A stretch of 64,000 nt of DNA from Varanus komodoensis (taxonomy: Eukaryota; Chordata; Lepidosauria; Squamata; Varanidae). The DNA lies in NCBI RefSeq assembly GCF_004798865.1, contig NW_025335268.1, positions 85,370,934-85,434,933 on the forward strand. Reading direction: 5' to 3'. The notes under the pieces are model-generated. The model did no database searches. It was not told where the DNA came from and saw only the letters and a program-made list of their open reading frames with translations. Shown piece by piece: positions 12,131-23,305 of the stretch (position 1 is its first letter; each line of letters begins with the position of its first letter). The position numbers and the translations under genes were made by a program.

Positions 12131-14825
12131 GGACACGGGGTGATTTAGAGCCCATAAATGTCCCATGGAGAAGAATCCTGTATCTACAATTCTTCCATTC
12201 ATTTAATTATTTTGGTTTCAAGTTAAATGTAGACCCTGAAACAATTTATCATCATTATGTACATCTGCTATTATTGTGGCATTGTATATACCACACTCCT
12301 AGAAAGAAGGATTTAACTTGCTACAGGAAATCCACATTTCTATGTTTCTCTTTTCTCAGAAACATTTCCAGAATTCTCTGCAGATTACTTTTAATAGTTT
12401 GTTCCCTATGTAAATGTGTTCCTTGATTTCTGCACTGAGGCAAAGCAAAAGACATAGATGCAATATGGTAGAGTATCTTCTTAAAGAGGCAGTATGCCTT
12501 GAGGCAGGCAGGTTTTAAGAAAGTTGAAAGTCACAGAGAAGCATTGCTTCTCATGGTATACACATATATTTCTTCTGCCCTACTAAATAAGTTTTAGTAG
12601 GTTTTTAAAACAATTCAAAAACCTGAGAAATCCTTTTCAATAGTAGGAAAAATGGACTGTGCACACTTCATGAGCACTCAGTGAAAATGGAAGATTATGA
12701 TCTAAATGTTCCTCTCGATCATGCAGGTAACTTTTCTTCACTTTCATGTATTCTTGCCTAGGACAGATATAATGATGATGATGGACAGAGTTAACAGTTA
12801 TGCAGCTGGCAAGATTTGGAAAGTGAGTGGGTAGGGAACCTGCACTGCTGACATGTGCTCATCCTCATCAAAATAAGAATTTCAGGAGAAACTAAACCTT
12901 TCCTCCTTGTGTTTGTGTAAAAACTGGCTCTGCTGTGGAATCTTTTTCAGCCTAAGGGCCAAAATCAATTTCAGAGAAACACTTGGGCTATTGCATCCCA
13001 ATGGTGAGAAGAGCCAAATGGTGAAGGGTCGAAATACCAAAAAAGCAAGCAAGCTTGATGTGATTACTCTCCATAACTAAGAATACTACCCAAGGCTGTC
13101 CCAGAATTAGTGCTAGTACCATAATAAACGGATGCTTGCACAACCCAACTAGCACAGTGGGGAAATGGCGGTATAATGGCAATAAAGGGGGTGGCTTCTT
13201 CAAAAAAACTTGACACATGTGGGCTTTGAGATTCTGCAGAAGGCTACACAGGAAATAAAGGAGCGTGGAGAAAAGGAAAGGAAAAAGTCTGGTTGCTGCT
13301 GAAGCTGTGAAACCTGCATGTAGCCCTGGTCTTGTGCAGAAGGCTTGGAGACAGTGGCAGCTGGTGGTGTGGACATGCTGGGCTTTATTCAGGAAAATAA
13401 GGGTGCTCTCCATGGTTCTGAACACGACCCTGTGCCCAGAATCAGCTAAGCACTCTGGATAGCGCCTTGAAAACTCAGACAGATGTCTGGCTTACACTCA
13501 CTGCTCCTCTGACATTGGAACCCGTTGCATCCACCGACTACGGACATTCAAGCAGGGTGAAAGAACTAATGGAACAAAAAGGATAATGCTGTCTCTCCAC
13601 CTCATGGCCAGAGCAGATTTCAAAAGTAGTGGCTCACCAGCATTTTACTCCCGGCATCCCCACACATCATCATCATCATCATCATCATCACTGCAACTTT
13701 TATAGTACACATTGCACATTATTATGGAACTTTTCCTCAATGACTAATGAAGATACATGAATAATTGTTGGTATGATAGCTATATAATAATGAAACTTAA
13801 CGTCAATTTAACGTGAAAGGCACTTTCTCCACTGGTGAAGCTTTAACTAGAAACCAGCATTCCAGCAATCAGTCATTTGAAACACTGGCATTTTTCAAGT
13901 TTACAATGAACACTGTTTCCAAATGATTTATTCATTTCCAGAATTGATATTTTATTGCTCCTCCTTTGCCAATAAAAGCAAGCCTGGTAGCTTGCAAAGA
14001 ATTTAGCTGCACAGCACCCTAGGAAGTGAAGAGGCCTCTGTTTTCTATGGTGACTGGGGAGGGGGATGAAAACATATATTCAATCACTTACAGGATATTG
14101 GATTTTAGTTTGCTACTTTTACAAGATATACCATAAAACAAAAAGTAATCACAGACATGGCAACAGTATCTGTCAAATGGTCACACTGAAAATGCTGCTT
14201 AAAATTATTGGGCCAAGCCTTATGAAGATCTCGTATATGGTATTCCTGAGGATTCCCCCAACATTTCACAAGCTAGTAACTAAACTGCAGCTAAACGAGG
14301 ATGGAATTTCATTGCTGTATTACACACTTTTCCATACTCCCCACTCCACATGAGCATCTGAATAGGCTACAAGCAACATTGCAGCAAATTATGAACTTTA
14401 TTCCTGCAATTGATTATGGAGGGGGGAGGCAGTTGTTGGCAAGTTTTACCGAATTAAAAACGATTTTGCTAAACTTGAAGGACAAAATGGCATAATGCAG
14501 AATGGCTGCCTGTTCTCTGCAGGGATGCTCTAGTTCTCATAATACCACTTATTACATTTCGTTGAAAAAGCTTTGTCAGGAAATCATACAAGAGGGAGAA
14601 TTTTACTAGTTCTGGTCCTTCAATTCAGTATTCTGTAGAATCAGGTAACTAGGTTGGAAGCGGTGCATCATTTAACATGTCCACTTGTGAAAAGGCACTG
14701 CATGTTTACAGTGCTGCATAAAACAGCCTGCACAAGGTTTAATATCCTAGAAGTTGTTGAATTGCAAGTAGGATTAAATTAACTGCCATGGAGTGTCCAG
14801 GAGGAAATTTTTCAGATGTTTTGAA
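12131..14825. other. Unique intergenic DNA
   Basis: Besides the CAT repeat, nothing is recognised. A 145-codon minus-strand frame at 12988-13425 has hydrophobic patches but no known motif and no flanking splice signals, so I do not call it. Confidence 0.5.
13665..13691. repeat. (CAT)9 microsatellite
   Basis: Nine CAT trinucleotides with little interruption. Confidence 0.95.
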
Positions 14826-14886
14826 CTTTGACACTGCCAGCATGGCCAGTAGATTGGAATACTGAGAGCTGAAGTCCAAAAAATCT
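14826..14886. mobile_element. Short hairpin MITE, half copy
   Basis: GCCAGCATGGCCAGTAGATT and GAGCTGAAGTCCAAAAAATC are the loop and right arm of the hairpin element family seen at 11.04 kb. The left arm is missing. Confidence 0.45.
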
Positions 14887-15299
14887 GGAGATAAAAGGAA
14901 ATCAAAGTCGGTTCTTTGAATATCAACACAGCTTCCCTGAATCCTGCACCACACAGGCTGCTGGTCAGAAGCAGGTAAAGACACTACAAGCACTATCCAG
15001 AATGCTTTTGATCCCAGGTGACCCTGGAGAGCCAACTGCATGCCTCTTCTGGTTCTAAAGCTCTCAGATGTGCTGCATCCCATCACTCTAGAAACCTGTT
15101 GTTATGGTCAATATACCACCCCAGTTTCTTTTCCACTCCTAACACTACAGCTTAATAAGCACACCAACAAAGGAATGCATATTCTAACACTGAAGTGCTT
15201 ACAGGAAGCTCGGGCGGCGTATGGCAACAATGCAAGCTGAATGGGAAGCATAAGTAATCTGCATTTCCTCTTTCTGCACCTTCCCCAACTTGTGTCCAG

Positions 15300-15910
15300 G
15301 TGCTACTCAACATGTAAACAACCCACACTTCACGAGCAATGAAACTAAAGTCCTTTATTGCTACTTGTCTACAAGATTTACAGCTCTATAGATAAGCTCT
15401 TCTGTTGAGGTCTTTGGAATGCAGATGTTAATCCTCTAATGGTGTCTTCTCACATGGGACTAGCCCTCCTGGTCACGCCTTTCTTCCCTCTGGCGTAACA
15501 AGCTCTGCCTTTGCTCTTATCTTCTAAGAATTCTATGATTGGTCACTAGAGAAAAGTCTATTACGTCCCCTGTGTCTCCTGTGTCATGTTCAGGAAGCGT
15601 CAGTAGGAGGAGGGACAGCCCGCTCTGACTCCTTCCAGTAGAACTCCTAGTGTCTTTTCCCTCGGGGCTCTCTTGCTTTGATGTGGGCTCGGGTGTTTGC
15701 TCAATGGGCAGGGAGTCAGTGGGAGGTGCAGCTATCTGCTCAGCCACCCCCAAGCTAGGTTGCGCAGTTGGCTTTTGGATACAGGGTCCTAAGCACAAGA
15801 CCTCCTCGTGAGCTGCTGTCTCTGTCGGGGCTTCAGGCATGACAACTTGCTTCCTCCAACTTGCATTTCTCTTTGTTAGGCAAGACGCGGCAGCCCTATT
15901 TCTCATGGGA
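15300..15910 (-). mobile_element. Possible LTR-retroelement fragment (fossil)
   Basis: On the minus strand a proline/threonine-rich stretch runs into a region with AATAAAGGACTTTAG, which resembles the poly-A signal region of a long terminal repeat. No partner LTR, target duplication or recognisable polymerase was found. Family and age are unknown. If it is a retroelement it is only a fragment. This is a weak call from composition alone. Confidence 0.2.
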
Positions 15911-16354
15911 CAGGGAAGCCAAAAAACATAAATGTTTGCTTTTTATTCGCCTCCCACCTTCCCTGCCACATCCTTATCATGCCCAGATCTGTTGTGAGGT
16001 TAGAATGCTTCTGCCTAATTGTTGTTTAATTACTTTACATCCCAGCAGTTTTAAACCAACTGTTCCTCATCCAATGGCCAGACTAAACCTTGTTATCTCT
16101 CTTTGTCAGCAAACCTCTTTACATTTTGTCCCTGGCTAAATATGCCTGCAATGTCAATTTGTGAATACCCTGCTCAGTATGCCAATGAAGATGGCCAACA
16201 ACAAAACTCTGGACAGGATGTGAACTGTGAAGCAGCAGGGCTTCTTTTGTTTTCTTGTATCGACCACCCTGGATGAAAGCAGAGATAGAGGACAGGTCTA
16301 CTATTCACCCTACAAACATGCAAACCATGTACCAGCTTAACTGTCCTGCCTTTC

Positions 16355-16392
16355 CCCAAAGAATCCTGGGAAATGTTGTAGAGGGAGGGTGC
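16355..16392. repeat. Short dispersed-repeat fragment
   Basis: CCAAAGAATCCTGGGAAATG with GTTGTAGAGGGAGGG resembles an arm of the squamate hairpin repeats containing the AATCCTGGGAA/TTGTAG motif. It is too short to classify further. Confidence 0.4.
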
Positions 16393-16399
16393 CAAGAAG

Positions 16400-18156
16400 T
16401 GTCTACAAGAGATTCCTCTAACCTTCTGCACAGAACTAAGTTCTCAGAATTCACTTGACAAACCAAATGACTATTAAACCTGCCATATGATCATATGCAG
16501 GCATACAATGGGATGACTCCTGGCCAATGCCTTGTCCTTTGTGCTGGGCTTAATAAGCCTGTTGTTGTTCCTCTGACAAAAGCCTCAGATACGAAGGATG
16601 TGGTTGGCTTCAGCCTCTTCTGGACATTCTGATTCCTGGAACCTTCCGGGGCATCCCCCACCACTTTTCTTTCTGCTCCTGCCATACCTCTTCCCTCCTG
16701 GCTCCCTGAACTACAAGACTTCCCACCTTAGCAACGTAGCCAACTCTCCTGGTTACCCAGGCAACCAGATCAACAAGTGGCTTTCTGCTGAGATGAGTGA
16801 TCATATCATATACATCCAGGTTGCCCCAGCAACCCAATACCTGCTTTGGGTTTCTTAGCCATGATGCTTTTTCCATTAAGGTCTACTATGCATTCCTACT
16901 GAGATAATAATGTCTAGGCATCTGCCTTCTGTTTAATCCACTTTCACTTAGCTCTGTGACTTCAGCAGCTGAAAAGCCGAGGATGGACCAGACACAATGA
17001 AAAGATCTCCCTTCTTTGAAGTCTAGATGGTGAGATCCAAATGTTTGCAATATCTGGCTTTGTTATCTGAAATCCAAAATTTGGCTGATTTTACACTGTT
17101 ACACTATTTCATTAAATATGATTTCTACCAACCTTCAAGGAAATTATGATTATGTTTAGGAGTGAAAACATCTATGATATATTTCTTGGTAAAGTTGGCA
17201 TTCTTACTAACGAGGGTTACACCATCAATGGCAAAAAGACTGGAACAACTAAGAATGTAGAAACTCTGAAATATTTTTTAAAATTATTATTCTAAGTGGT
17301 TTCCTTTATACCTTACAACTGAGATATTCCCTAATGAGTTTGTGAAAATTGTGGGTTAGAAAAGAGTTAAAATGTCTTATTTCCCAAATACAATAGCAGG
17401 ATTGAAACGAATAAGAACTAGTAACATTTAGTTGTTAGGAAACACTTCAGAACTTTTTGTGTCAACTGACTGCCAAATTCCAGGCATGTATGCTTGGAAA
17501 TAGACTCCATTGTTAATCATCTTTTCCCCAAGCATATTAAGTTTGATTCGGTGATTCCTATATTTTAACTGAAAGACTACAGCTCAGAAAAGGCATCTTT
17601 CTTAAGACCAACTAAGGAGCTTCAGAAGTACAAATTAATTTTTGAAAGGCTGGTTGGAGGATTTCAGGAATACTCTTCCAAAACAGGATACCGGATTGAG
17701 AAAGGTTGCAATAAAGTGTTGAATGAAAGGCTCAGTCCTCAGAATTTTAAAAAATGACTGTATTTCCCATACTTTTAAAGACTTAGTGGGAAGGCAAAGA
17801 AGTTAATTCTAGTGTTCGGTGTTACAATAGCATTTTTACTTTATTATTTCTACTTTCTTCCTCTTGAAATCTATTGGGAATCTTGCTGCCAGATGATTTA
17901 TAGAGTAATGCTGACTTTTCTTATCACACTCAAGTACAACACAAACCTGACTTGTGCAGGCACTTGCCTGCTCAGCCCACAAATCAATTAGTTTGTTCAA
18001 CTCTTTGGATCAAATACTTGAGAAATCCCCATGGCATGATTTTTTTTTAAGGAACAGTCAAGTAGCCCAATTCTGATTCTGTCCTTCAAGCTTCCATGCC
18101 TCTGCACTTCCAGATGACCTTCCCTAAGGAGAGAAAAAGCCCCACACTGAGGAAGA
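16400..18156. other. Unique intergenic or intronic DNA
   Basis: No recognised gene or repeat. If the minus-strand gene model at 18.2-21.2 kb is right and longer than I can trace, this could be intron or 3' flank. Confidence 0.4.
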
Positions 18157-18346
18157 TCAAGGGGAAGGCCAGGCAACAGGAGGCCGGAGACCATGTGGGT
18201 TGCAGCCAAGGCCCGTCCTGCTACAGGACAGGTTGCACATCATGGGCCATTTGCGGCTGCTCTCCTGCATCTCTTCTTCCTCTGCATCAGTGGATGCACT
18301 TGTGAAGTCATCAAGGCAGGACTTTGGGGCACACAGTTCCAGGGTC
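18157..18346 (-). CDS. Tentative third exon of unnamed minus-strand gene
   Basis: The minus strand has an acceptor, CTCTTGCTCCCCAG, just before 18346, then an open frame to a stop at 18157. The peptide begins TLELCAPKSCLDDFTSASTD and continues with an acidic EEEEMQESS run. If the preceding exon uses the donor after 18933 (phase 2), this frame continues in phase and the gene would end here. With the alternative donor after 18943 the frame would close early. The acidic stretch looks coding, but no family is recognised and a chance frame is possible. The link to the exon at 18943-19087 is inferred only from strand, order and phase. Confidence 0.25.
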
Positions 18347-18942
18347 CTGGGGAGCAAGAGGTCCTCAAATGCAGCAGTAATCATGCCAAATTTGGGTATG
18401 TGCAGTAATACACATTACTGTCTGAGAAAAAGGAACATGTAGAAAAAGGACCTTCTGGATCTTTGTCTGAAATTAAAACAGACCTAATTGTACTAATGCA
18501 GAAAGCTACATAGGGTGTAGGGTAAGAAACAATTTTTGCATTGGTCAAGCATGAAGTGGGAACAAGGTAAAACTCAAAAGGGGCAATCCATTTGGCAATG
18601 GGGGCGGCATATTTTTAGTAGTCCCCCCCACTCCACATCTGACAACTTGTCTCTTGCTTTATCTCAGAACATCCTGATATACGAGGTTCATAGGGTTAGT
18701 ATTTCACAGATGGGAAAACTGAGGAAAGTGCTTTGCTCAAATGCAGTCCAGGTCTCTGCACAACCAACATTTTGACATTGATATGACATCAGATGATTAG
18801 ATGTTTGGGTGTGCGTTATGGTTTTCCCTTTTGGACAATTTATGGTTTTATGTTTACTTTTAAAAAATAAAGTATTTTAAACATGTGAAAGTTTAATAAA
18901 AAGTAATTAAAAATAAATTTGTGGCAACTTACCCAAACTTAC

Positions 18943-19087
18943 TGGCTAAACTCATGGAAATGCAGAGCAGAAAGCAGTTTTTGATCATGATAAAACCAGA
19001 GAACATCCCATTGTCCATTCCCAGTGAAATTATTAATAGAAGCAGCTGACTTTGCAGGGGTATATCTTTGCCACCTTTGTTCTGAAG
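18943..19087 (-). CDS. Candidate exon, membrane segment, unnamed gene
   Basis: The minus strand shows a strong acceptor (CTCCCTTGTCTGCTGCAG) before 19087 and a strong donor (GCCA|GTAAGTTTG) after 18943, giving 145 bp starting in phase 0. A second donor (TTGG|GTAAGTTG) lies 10 bp on, after 18933, and would give 155 bp. The encoded peptide starts [14 protein letters not shown], then has a hydrophobic block ([20 protein letters not shown], then [14 protein letters not shown]) that could be one or two membrane helices. It continues in frame from the exon at 19780-19869. The CpG island lies upstream. I do not recognise the family. Both splice sites and a shared frame with the neighbour make chance less likely, but no transcript was available. 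Confidence 0.45.
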
Positions 19088-19614
19088 CTGCAGCAGACAA
19101 GGGAGGCAGAAATACACGTAAGTGTTAAGACATGAAACAGGTCAGACACCAAGCAATTACACAGTGCACCATTGTCCAGCCCTCAGGGGACCCTAACCCT
19201 AACTCTCCAATAACCCCAAATTCATTAAGAAGTTACACAAGGTCCTCTGAGCATCTTTCTTTACATGAAGGATGCACAAATGAATTCAGATCTCCTGATC
19301 GGCTTGTACAACGAGGTTCCCAGCATACTGGGCATCTGTAAGGATTGCAGCTAATTTCGATAATGAAATTCCTTTCCAAAGATGTACTGATATAAATGGT
19401 CTATCTGTTCCCTGATTCTTCTCAAATCAGTCTGGATAATAAGAAGTCCGCATTTTTCTGATTGGAACATTTGTTAAAAACACATGTATAAAAACAACAA
19501 GGTATGTAGTTAGCACCTATTGCCTTTTATGTCTTTTTTCATGTCCTGTGATGCATACATAGAGTACATATGTGTGTGCTCCCAAATGGAATCACTCTTT
19601 TATTTTACTGTTTT

Positions 19615-19616
<2 letters not shown>

Positions 19617-19654
<38 letters not shown>
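19617..19654. repeat. (AC)19 microsatellite
   Basis: An uninterrupted dinucleotide tract, in the intron of the proposed minus-strand gene if that model is right. Confidence 0.97.
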
Positions 19655-19656
<2 letters not shown>

Positions 19657-19779
19657 CGCAAGCTTATATAAACTGAAATTCGAGTGCCCTCAGTCAAACA
19701 AAGGCCTCATATGTTTCAAGGCACCTTCACAACACATGTAAGCAGTAAGAGGCTTGTGGGGCTGGCAGGAAAACAATAC

Positions 19780-19869
19780 CTGCATGTAGAACTGGCCTGC
19801 ATCGCTTGGATGGTTGCCCGCCTGCGTGATCCCAAAAACTAAGTGGCTATATCCGAGGGAAGTCCTTCC
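19780..19869 (-). CDS. Candidate 90-bp exon, unnamed minus-strand gene
   Basis: The minus strand has a textbook acceptor (CACCTGTCTGTCTCCATCAG) and a donor (CATGCAG|GTATTG). The 90-bp block is exactly 30 codons, phase 0 to 0, and only one of its frames needs to be open. The peptide reads GRTSLGYSHLVFGITQ, then AGNHPSDAGQFYMQ, with codon choice (ATC, ACG, AAC, TTC, TAC) that looks coding. It joins in phase to the exon at 18943-19087 after a 692-bp intron and lies about 0.6 kb downstream of a donor in the CpG island. I cannot name the protein. If translation began at the ATG near the 3' end of this exon, the context (TTCTACATGC) would be weak. Confidence 0.45.
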
Positions 19870-20056
19870 CTGATGGAGACAGACAGGTGATAGAGAGTTG
19901 ATGGACAGACAGAGAGAGGTAGGTAGGCAGGCAGAGAGGAGGCCAAGGCAAGCGAGGTGTCTTTCAAGGCAGTGCCCTCTGGCTCCTCGTCTACCTGGCT
20001 CTGGCAAGAAGGTGCACTCGGTCTAGGAATGCCGCACACTCTGCCCACAGAAGTAC

Positions 20057-20083
20057 GCGAGTGTGTGCGCGCGCGCTTGTGTG
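20057..20083. repeat. GT/GC alternating tract
   Basis: Alternating purine-pyrimidine sequence (GTGTGTGCGCGCGCGC) at the left edge of the CpG island. Such tracts can adopt Z-DNA when negatively supercoiled. Confidence 0.8.
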
Positions 20084-20306
20084 GGTGGGTGTGTGGCAGC
20101 CATCGATCCCCAGAAATATGCAGGTGCCAACACAACACCGTCAGGGAATGCTGCGGCCTTTCCTAGAAGCAATTGAACAAACAAGCAAGCAAACTTAGGT
20201 GCGGGCGGAGGAAAGCAGCTCCCTGAGCCGAGGGGGATCCTCTCCTCGGCACTTCCCGGCGCTATCCCGCCTTCAAGAGCTGGCCTCGTGCGGGGGCACT
20301 CGTGCC

Positions 20307-20352
20307 GCACACACACGCACCCCCGCGCGCGCGCACTCACACGCACACGCAC
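20307..20352. repeat. CA/CG alternating tract inside CpG island
   Basis: CACACACGC, CGCGCGCGC and CACACGCACACGCAC runs alternate purine and pyrimidine over about 45 bp and are Z-DNA prone. It lies within the proposed first intron of the leftward gene if the donor after 20445 is used. Confidence 0.8.
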
Positions 20353-20444
20353 TCTCCCACGCCGCTCCACCGGCCTCGGCCCCCGCTCGCCTCCCTCGCC
20401 CGGCCGGAGAGAGAGGGCACTGCGGAGCCGCAGCCGCCTGTTAC

Positions 20445-21260
20445 CTCCCGCAGCAGCTTCCCTTCCGCGGCTCGCCGTCGCCTCCCCTGCCGCCCGCCGG
20501 GCTCCGTCCCAAGAAGACCGCCGTGCCCGCAGAGCCGCGCACGCGGCCGCGGCGTCCGGCGCCTTCGGGCGCCCTGCGGCTGTGGCGGCGCCGCTCCTAG
20601 CGCGCCACGCGCCGCGCGCTGCAATGAAGCCGGCCCGGCGCCCGGCTCGCCTGCGCCCGGCCTCCCTCCGCCGCTGCCCCCGCCGCGCACGCACAAGTCC
20701 GGCAAACTCCTGCAAGAGGGGCGAAGTGCCGCTTGCCGCCGCCGCCGCCGCCGCCCATCGCCCCGGCCGCCCCGCCGCCGCCGCCGCCGCCTGCCCGCGC
20801 AGACTTCGGAAGCAGCAGGAAGCCAGACGGCCGCCCGCCTGCCTCGCCACCCGCAGCTCCGGCGCCGGATCACCAGGACCGGAGGCTGGGGCAGCGCGCT
20901 GTGCGCCAACACTGACGAGAGCCCTTGGAGTCGCCAGGCCAACCAGCCAAGTTGGCCTTTGGGCAACCTGCTGTGGCCTCTTTCGTCCTCTCTTCCCCCC
21001 GCCCGCGGCGCCGGGTACGTTGCCTCCAGCGGAGGACAGCCGCTCGGCTCTTCACGCGCTCCTGTCTCCTCTTCTGAGGTCGGTCAGTCCTCTCCCCCCA
21101 CGTCGATCCCACGACGACTTAATGCACCCGGACTAGGAAAACCCGAGCAGCTTACCGATTGCTGGGGAGCAAGCACCTCTGTGTGGATTTCGCCTTCGTC
21201 GCCGTCGATCTCTTTAGCCCGGGCTGTTGCCCAGAAAATCCAGGCTGCTGAGAATCCAAC
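20445..21260 (-). other. Candidate first exon region, minus strand
   Basis: Two good minus-strand donors occur: AATCG|GTAAGC after 21156 and GCGGGAG|GTAACAGG after 20445. Either could end the first, perhaps non-coding, exon of the leftward transcript. The frame ending in phase 0 at 20445 is open back to an ATG at 20966 (174 codons), but it is arginine, glycine and alanine-rich as expected of translated CpG-island DNA. I do not claim it is coding. The transcription start cannot be placed. Confidence 0.35.
20736..20791. repeat. Two (CCG)n runs
   Basis: Runs of about seven GCC/CCG units at 20736-20756 and 20770-20791 in the CpG island. They are common in vertebrate 5' UTRs and promoters. Confidence 0.9.
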
Positions 21261-21724
21261 TTGATGCCCCGAAAAGAAACGTATGGGGGAAAGCTCCAGC
21301 TGTTAAGATCCAAGCGACTTTCTAAGGCTGTGCAGCGATCTCCTTCCTCGCTTTCTTTCTTCTCTGACACCCCTAGCCTTCTTTCCCCAGTATCCTCCAC
21401 ATGGCTTCTCCTAAGCATGACGGCTGCCAAGCAGCTGTGCGCCAGCAGAGGCCGCTGCACGCATGGCAGAAATAGCCCATATTAATCACTGCGTCCCTTC
21501 CTCGGCGTAGGAGAGCTCAGGACTGCTAGCCAAGCGCTTCTGCAACGGGCTTGTTTCTAGGAAGGGGGATTCCCAAGGCTTGCGCTGTCGACGACCGAAC
21601 TGGGAGGAAGGCCTCGTTTAGCTGGCCCGCACTGAGATCGCTTCTCTGCATTGGCTGGACTGGGGATTTTCAGAACTTTGGGGAAACATGGCTGCACCTG
21701 GGCATACGCAGACTGAGCTGTCAT

Positions 21725-21849
21725 TATATAACGATAGTGGGTACCTTTCCCAGACTGCCCAATAGTTCTTGTTTGCCACCATGAAGCTCAGGGCTGCGTC
21801 TTTTCTGTTTGCACTGAGAAATGTGCCAGACATGGAGGCTTCTGAGTAA
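21725..21849 (+). CDS. 22-codon ORF with full Kozak context and TATA box
   Basis: A TATATAA box at 21725-21731 is followed 50 bp on by GCCACCATGAAG, an ideal Kozak context, at 21781. The frame reads MKLRAASFLFALRNVPDMEA then SE and stops at 21849. A GTAAAC donor-like site overlaps the stop (TCTGA|GTAAAC), so it could also be the start of a spliced reading frame. The peptide begins like a signal sequence but is too short to classify. It may be a chance arrangement beside the CpG island. Confidence 0.2.
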
Positions 21850-23117
21850 ACCTGCTTTCGTCGATGATCCATGGTCATCCTTAGCATGGGTAGCCACACA
21901 ATACACCTTTGCAAGCCTATAGTCCTTCACGTGTGCGCAGAAAATATGGTGCACATAGACAAAAACAGTGCAATATGTGAAAAAGCCCTGAGGCAGAGAT
22001 GCAGAATAGTGAAGGGGATGTAAGAAGACTGTGTAACTCTTTGATGACAAAGGATGTGTTTGCCCATGGCTTTACTGAATTGGGCTTTAACTTCTCCCAT
22101 GACACTTGTGGGGCAGGAGGGGGGTGAGGAGAGGCCATGCCTGGGGGGGAAGCACTAGGCACACCACTGCAGGGTTGCAGGATAGAGGAAAAGAAAAAGG
22201 GTTGGTCGTACAATAGAGATAGGGGCTTCAGTGAAAGAAACCCCGAACTCAGTGGCTCTGATGAGACAAAGAACAACCCCAGTAATGTTCAGCTAGAAAA
22301 GAATTCTATATGATAAGGTTACCTCCAGATTTCTGATCCTAAAGACACAGTTCCAAATATTTTACTAAGAAATCCCATTGAAGTTAGGAAGATTGCATCA
22401 GAATAAATGTTTAAGGTTCTGAGATACCCTTATATGCATGTTTCCCAGTTTGGTTTCTTCTCACCATCCCCTGCAGCCATAGGGAAAAGATTGCTGCCTT
22501 TAAAAGGGAAGTGCCCAACATTAAAGCATGCTTTGCAGTGCATTGGTCTGATCAGTGTCGTTGGTTCTTCCTTTCCAGCCATGGCAACAGGGCTTAATTC
22601 ATCATCCAAACATGAAGCATGATTTTAGTCCCATAAAGAGGGGTGCAGAGACAAAAGAACGTAAAAATGGGGGAAGTCAGGCCTTACAGCATTTGAAGTT
22701 TTAAAAGGTGCGCATGCAGAGAGTCTATTTCCTTCCTCAGCCTGTCCTTTGATATTAGAAGACACTCTAGCTCAGTGATGCAGATTTCTTAGAGGTGAGT
22801 GTGGAGGAATAATGCCTTCCATATCCCGGCCACTCTTCTCTCCTTTGGAAGTACCAGTGCAACACCTCCCAGCTATTATCCTCCTTGTGACTCCCCATTC
22901 CTTGATCAAGGAAGGTTTGGCCTCCTTGTTCCCTCAGGCATCCTGTGTTGCTCCTTAATGTGCTGTCTGCAGCAGCTCTCCCCAGAGGGCATGCCGATTG
23001 GCCATGGTGGTGAGGTTGGGGAAGGCTGCCCTGAAATATATAAGTAGGTGGCAAAATGTGTGAAGGCCTATATGCTGGAGCTGGAAGCTCTCAGAAAGAG
23101 GCTATCCATGATAGAGA
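21850..23117. other. Unique DNA flanking the CpG island
   Basis: No recognised gene. A donor-like TTAGAG|GTGAGTG occurs on the plus strand near 22795, without a convincing exon upstream of it. Confidence 0.4.
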
Positions 23118-23305
23118 AGGGCTGTAGCTTAGCAGCAGAACATTCTTTCAACGCACAAGGTCACAGGTAGGACTGGAAAAAAACTCAGCCTGAAATCCTC
23201 CAGGCCAAAAAGTCCAGCCCAAATAGTCGAGCCTCCTCCTACCTGGTGCCCTACTAAGCTAAAAGGACCACTGGTCTGACCTGATCTAAGATGGATGACT
23301 CTGGT
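23118..23305 (+). repeat. tRNA-derived SINE, diverged
   Basis: The order AGGGCTGTAGCTTAGCAGCA, GAACATTCTTTCAACG, AAGGTCACAGGTAGG, then a CTAAAAGGACCACTGGTCTG box resembles the squamate tRNA-related SINE with a GGCCGTAGCTCAGTGG head and a GGACCAAGGGTCTGATTCAG box. The A and B boxes of the tRNA promoter are decayed. Confidence 0.6.

Larger units (their letters stand above)
20040..21260. promoter_or_regulatory. CpG island, likely promoter
   Basis: This is the only long GC-rich, CpG-dense block in the window. It includes CCGCCC/GGGCGG GC boxes, (CCG)n runs and long frames open on both strands because stop codons are rare in such sequence. Such islands usually mark promoters and first exons in vertebrates. 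Two strong minus-strand donors lie in it (after 21156 and after 20445), and the exon-like blocks to the left fit leftward transcription. No TATA box is seen inside. The plus strand also has weaker donor-like sites, so bidirectional use is possible. Confidence 0.75.

Noticed and set aside
12988-13425. 145-codon minus-strand frame with hydrophobic stretches
   Set aside because: It has no recognised domain or flanking splice sites, lies in AT-rich unique DNA and is probably chance.
20023-21264. Five long overlapping frames (up to 320 codons) on both strands of the CpG island
   Set aside because: CpG-dense DNA has few stop codons, so long frames arise on all strands. The proteins are arginine, alanine and proline-rich and overlap each other.
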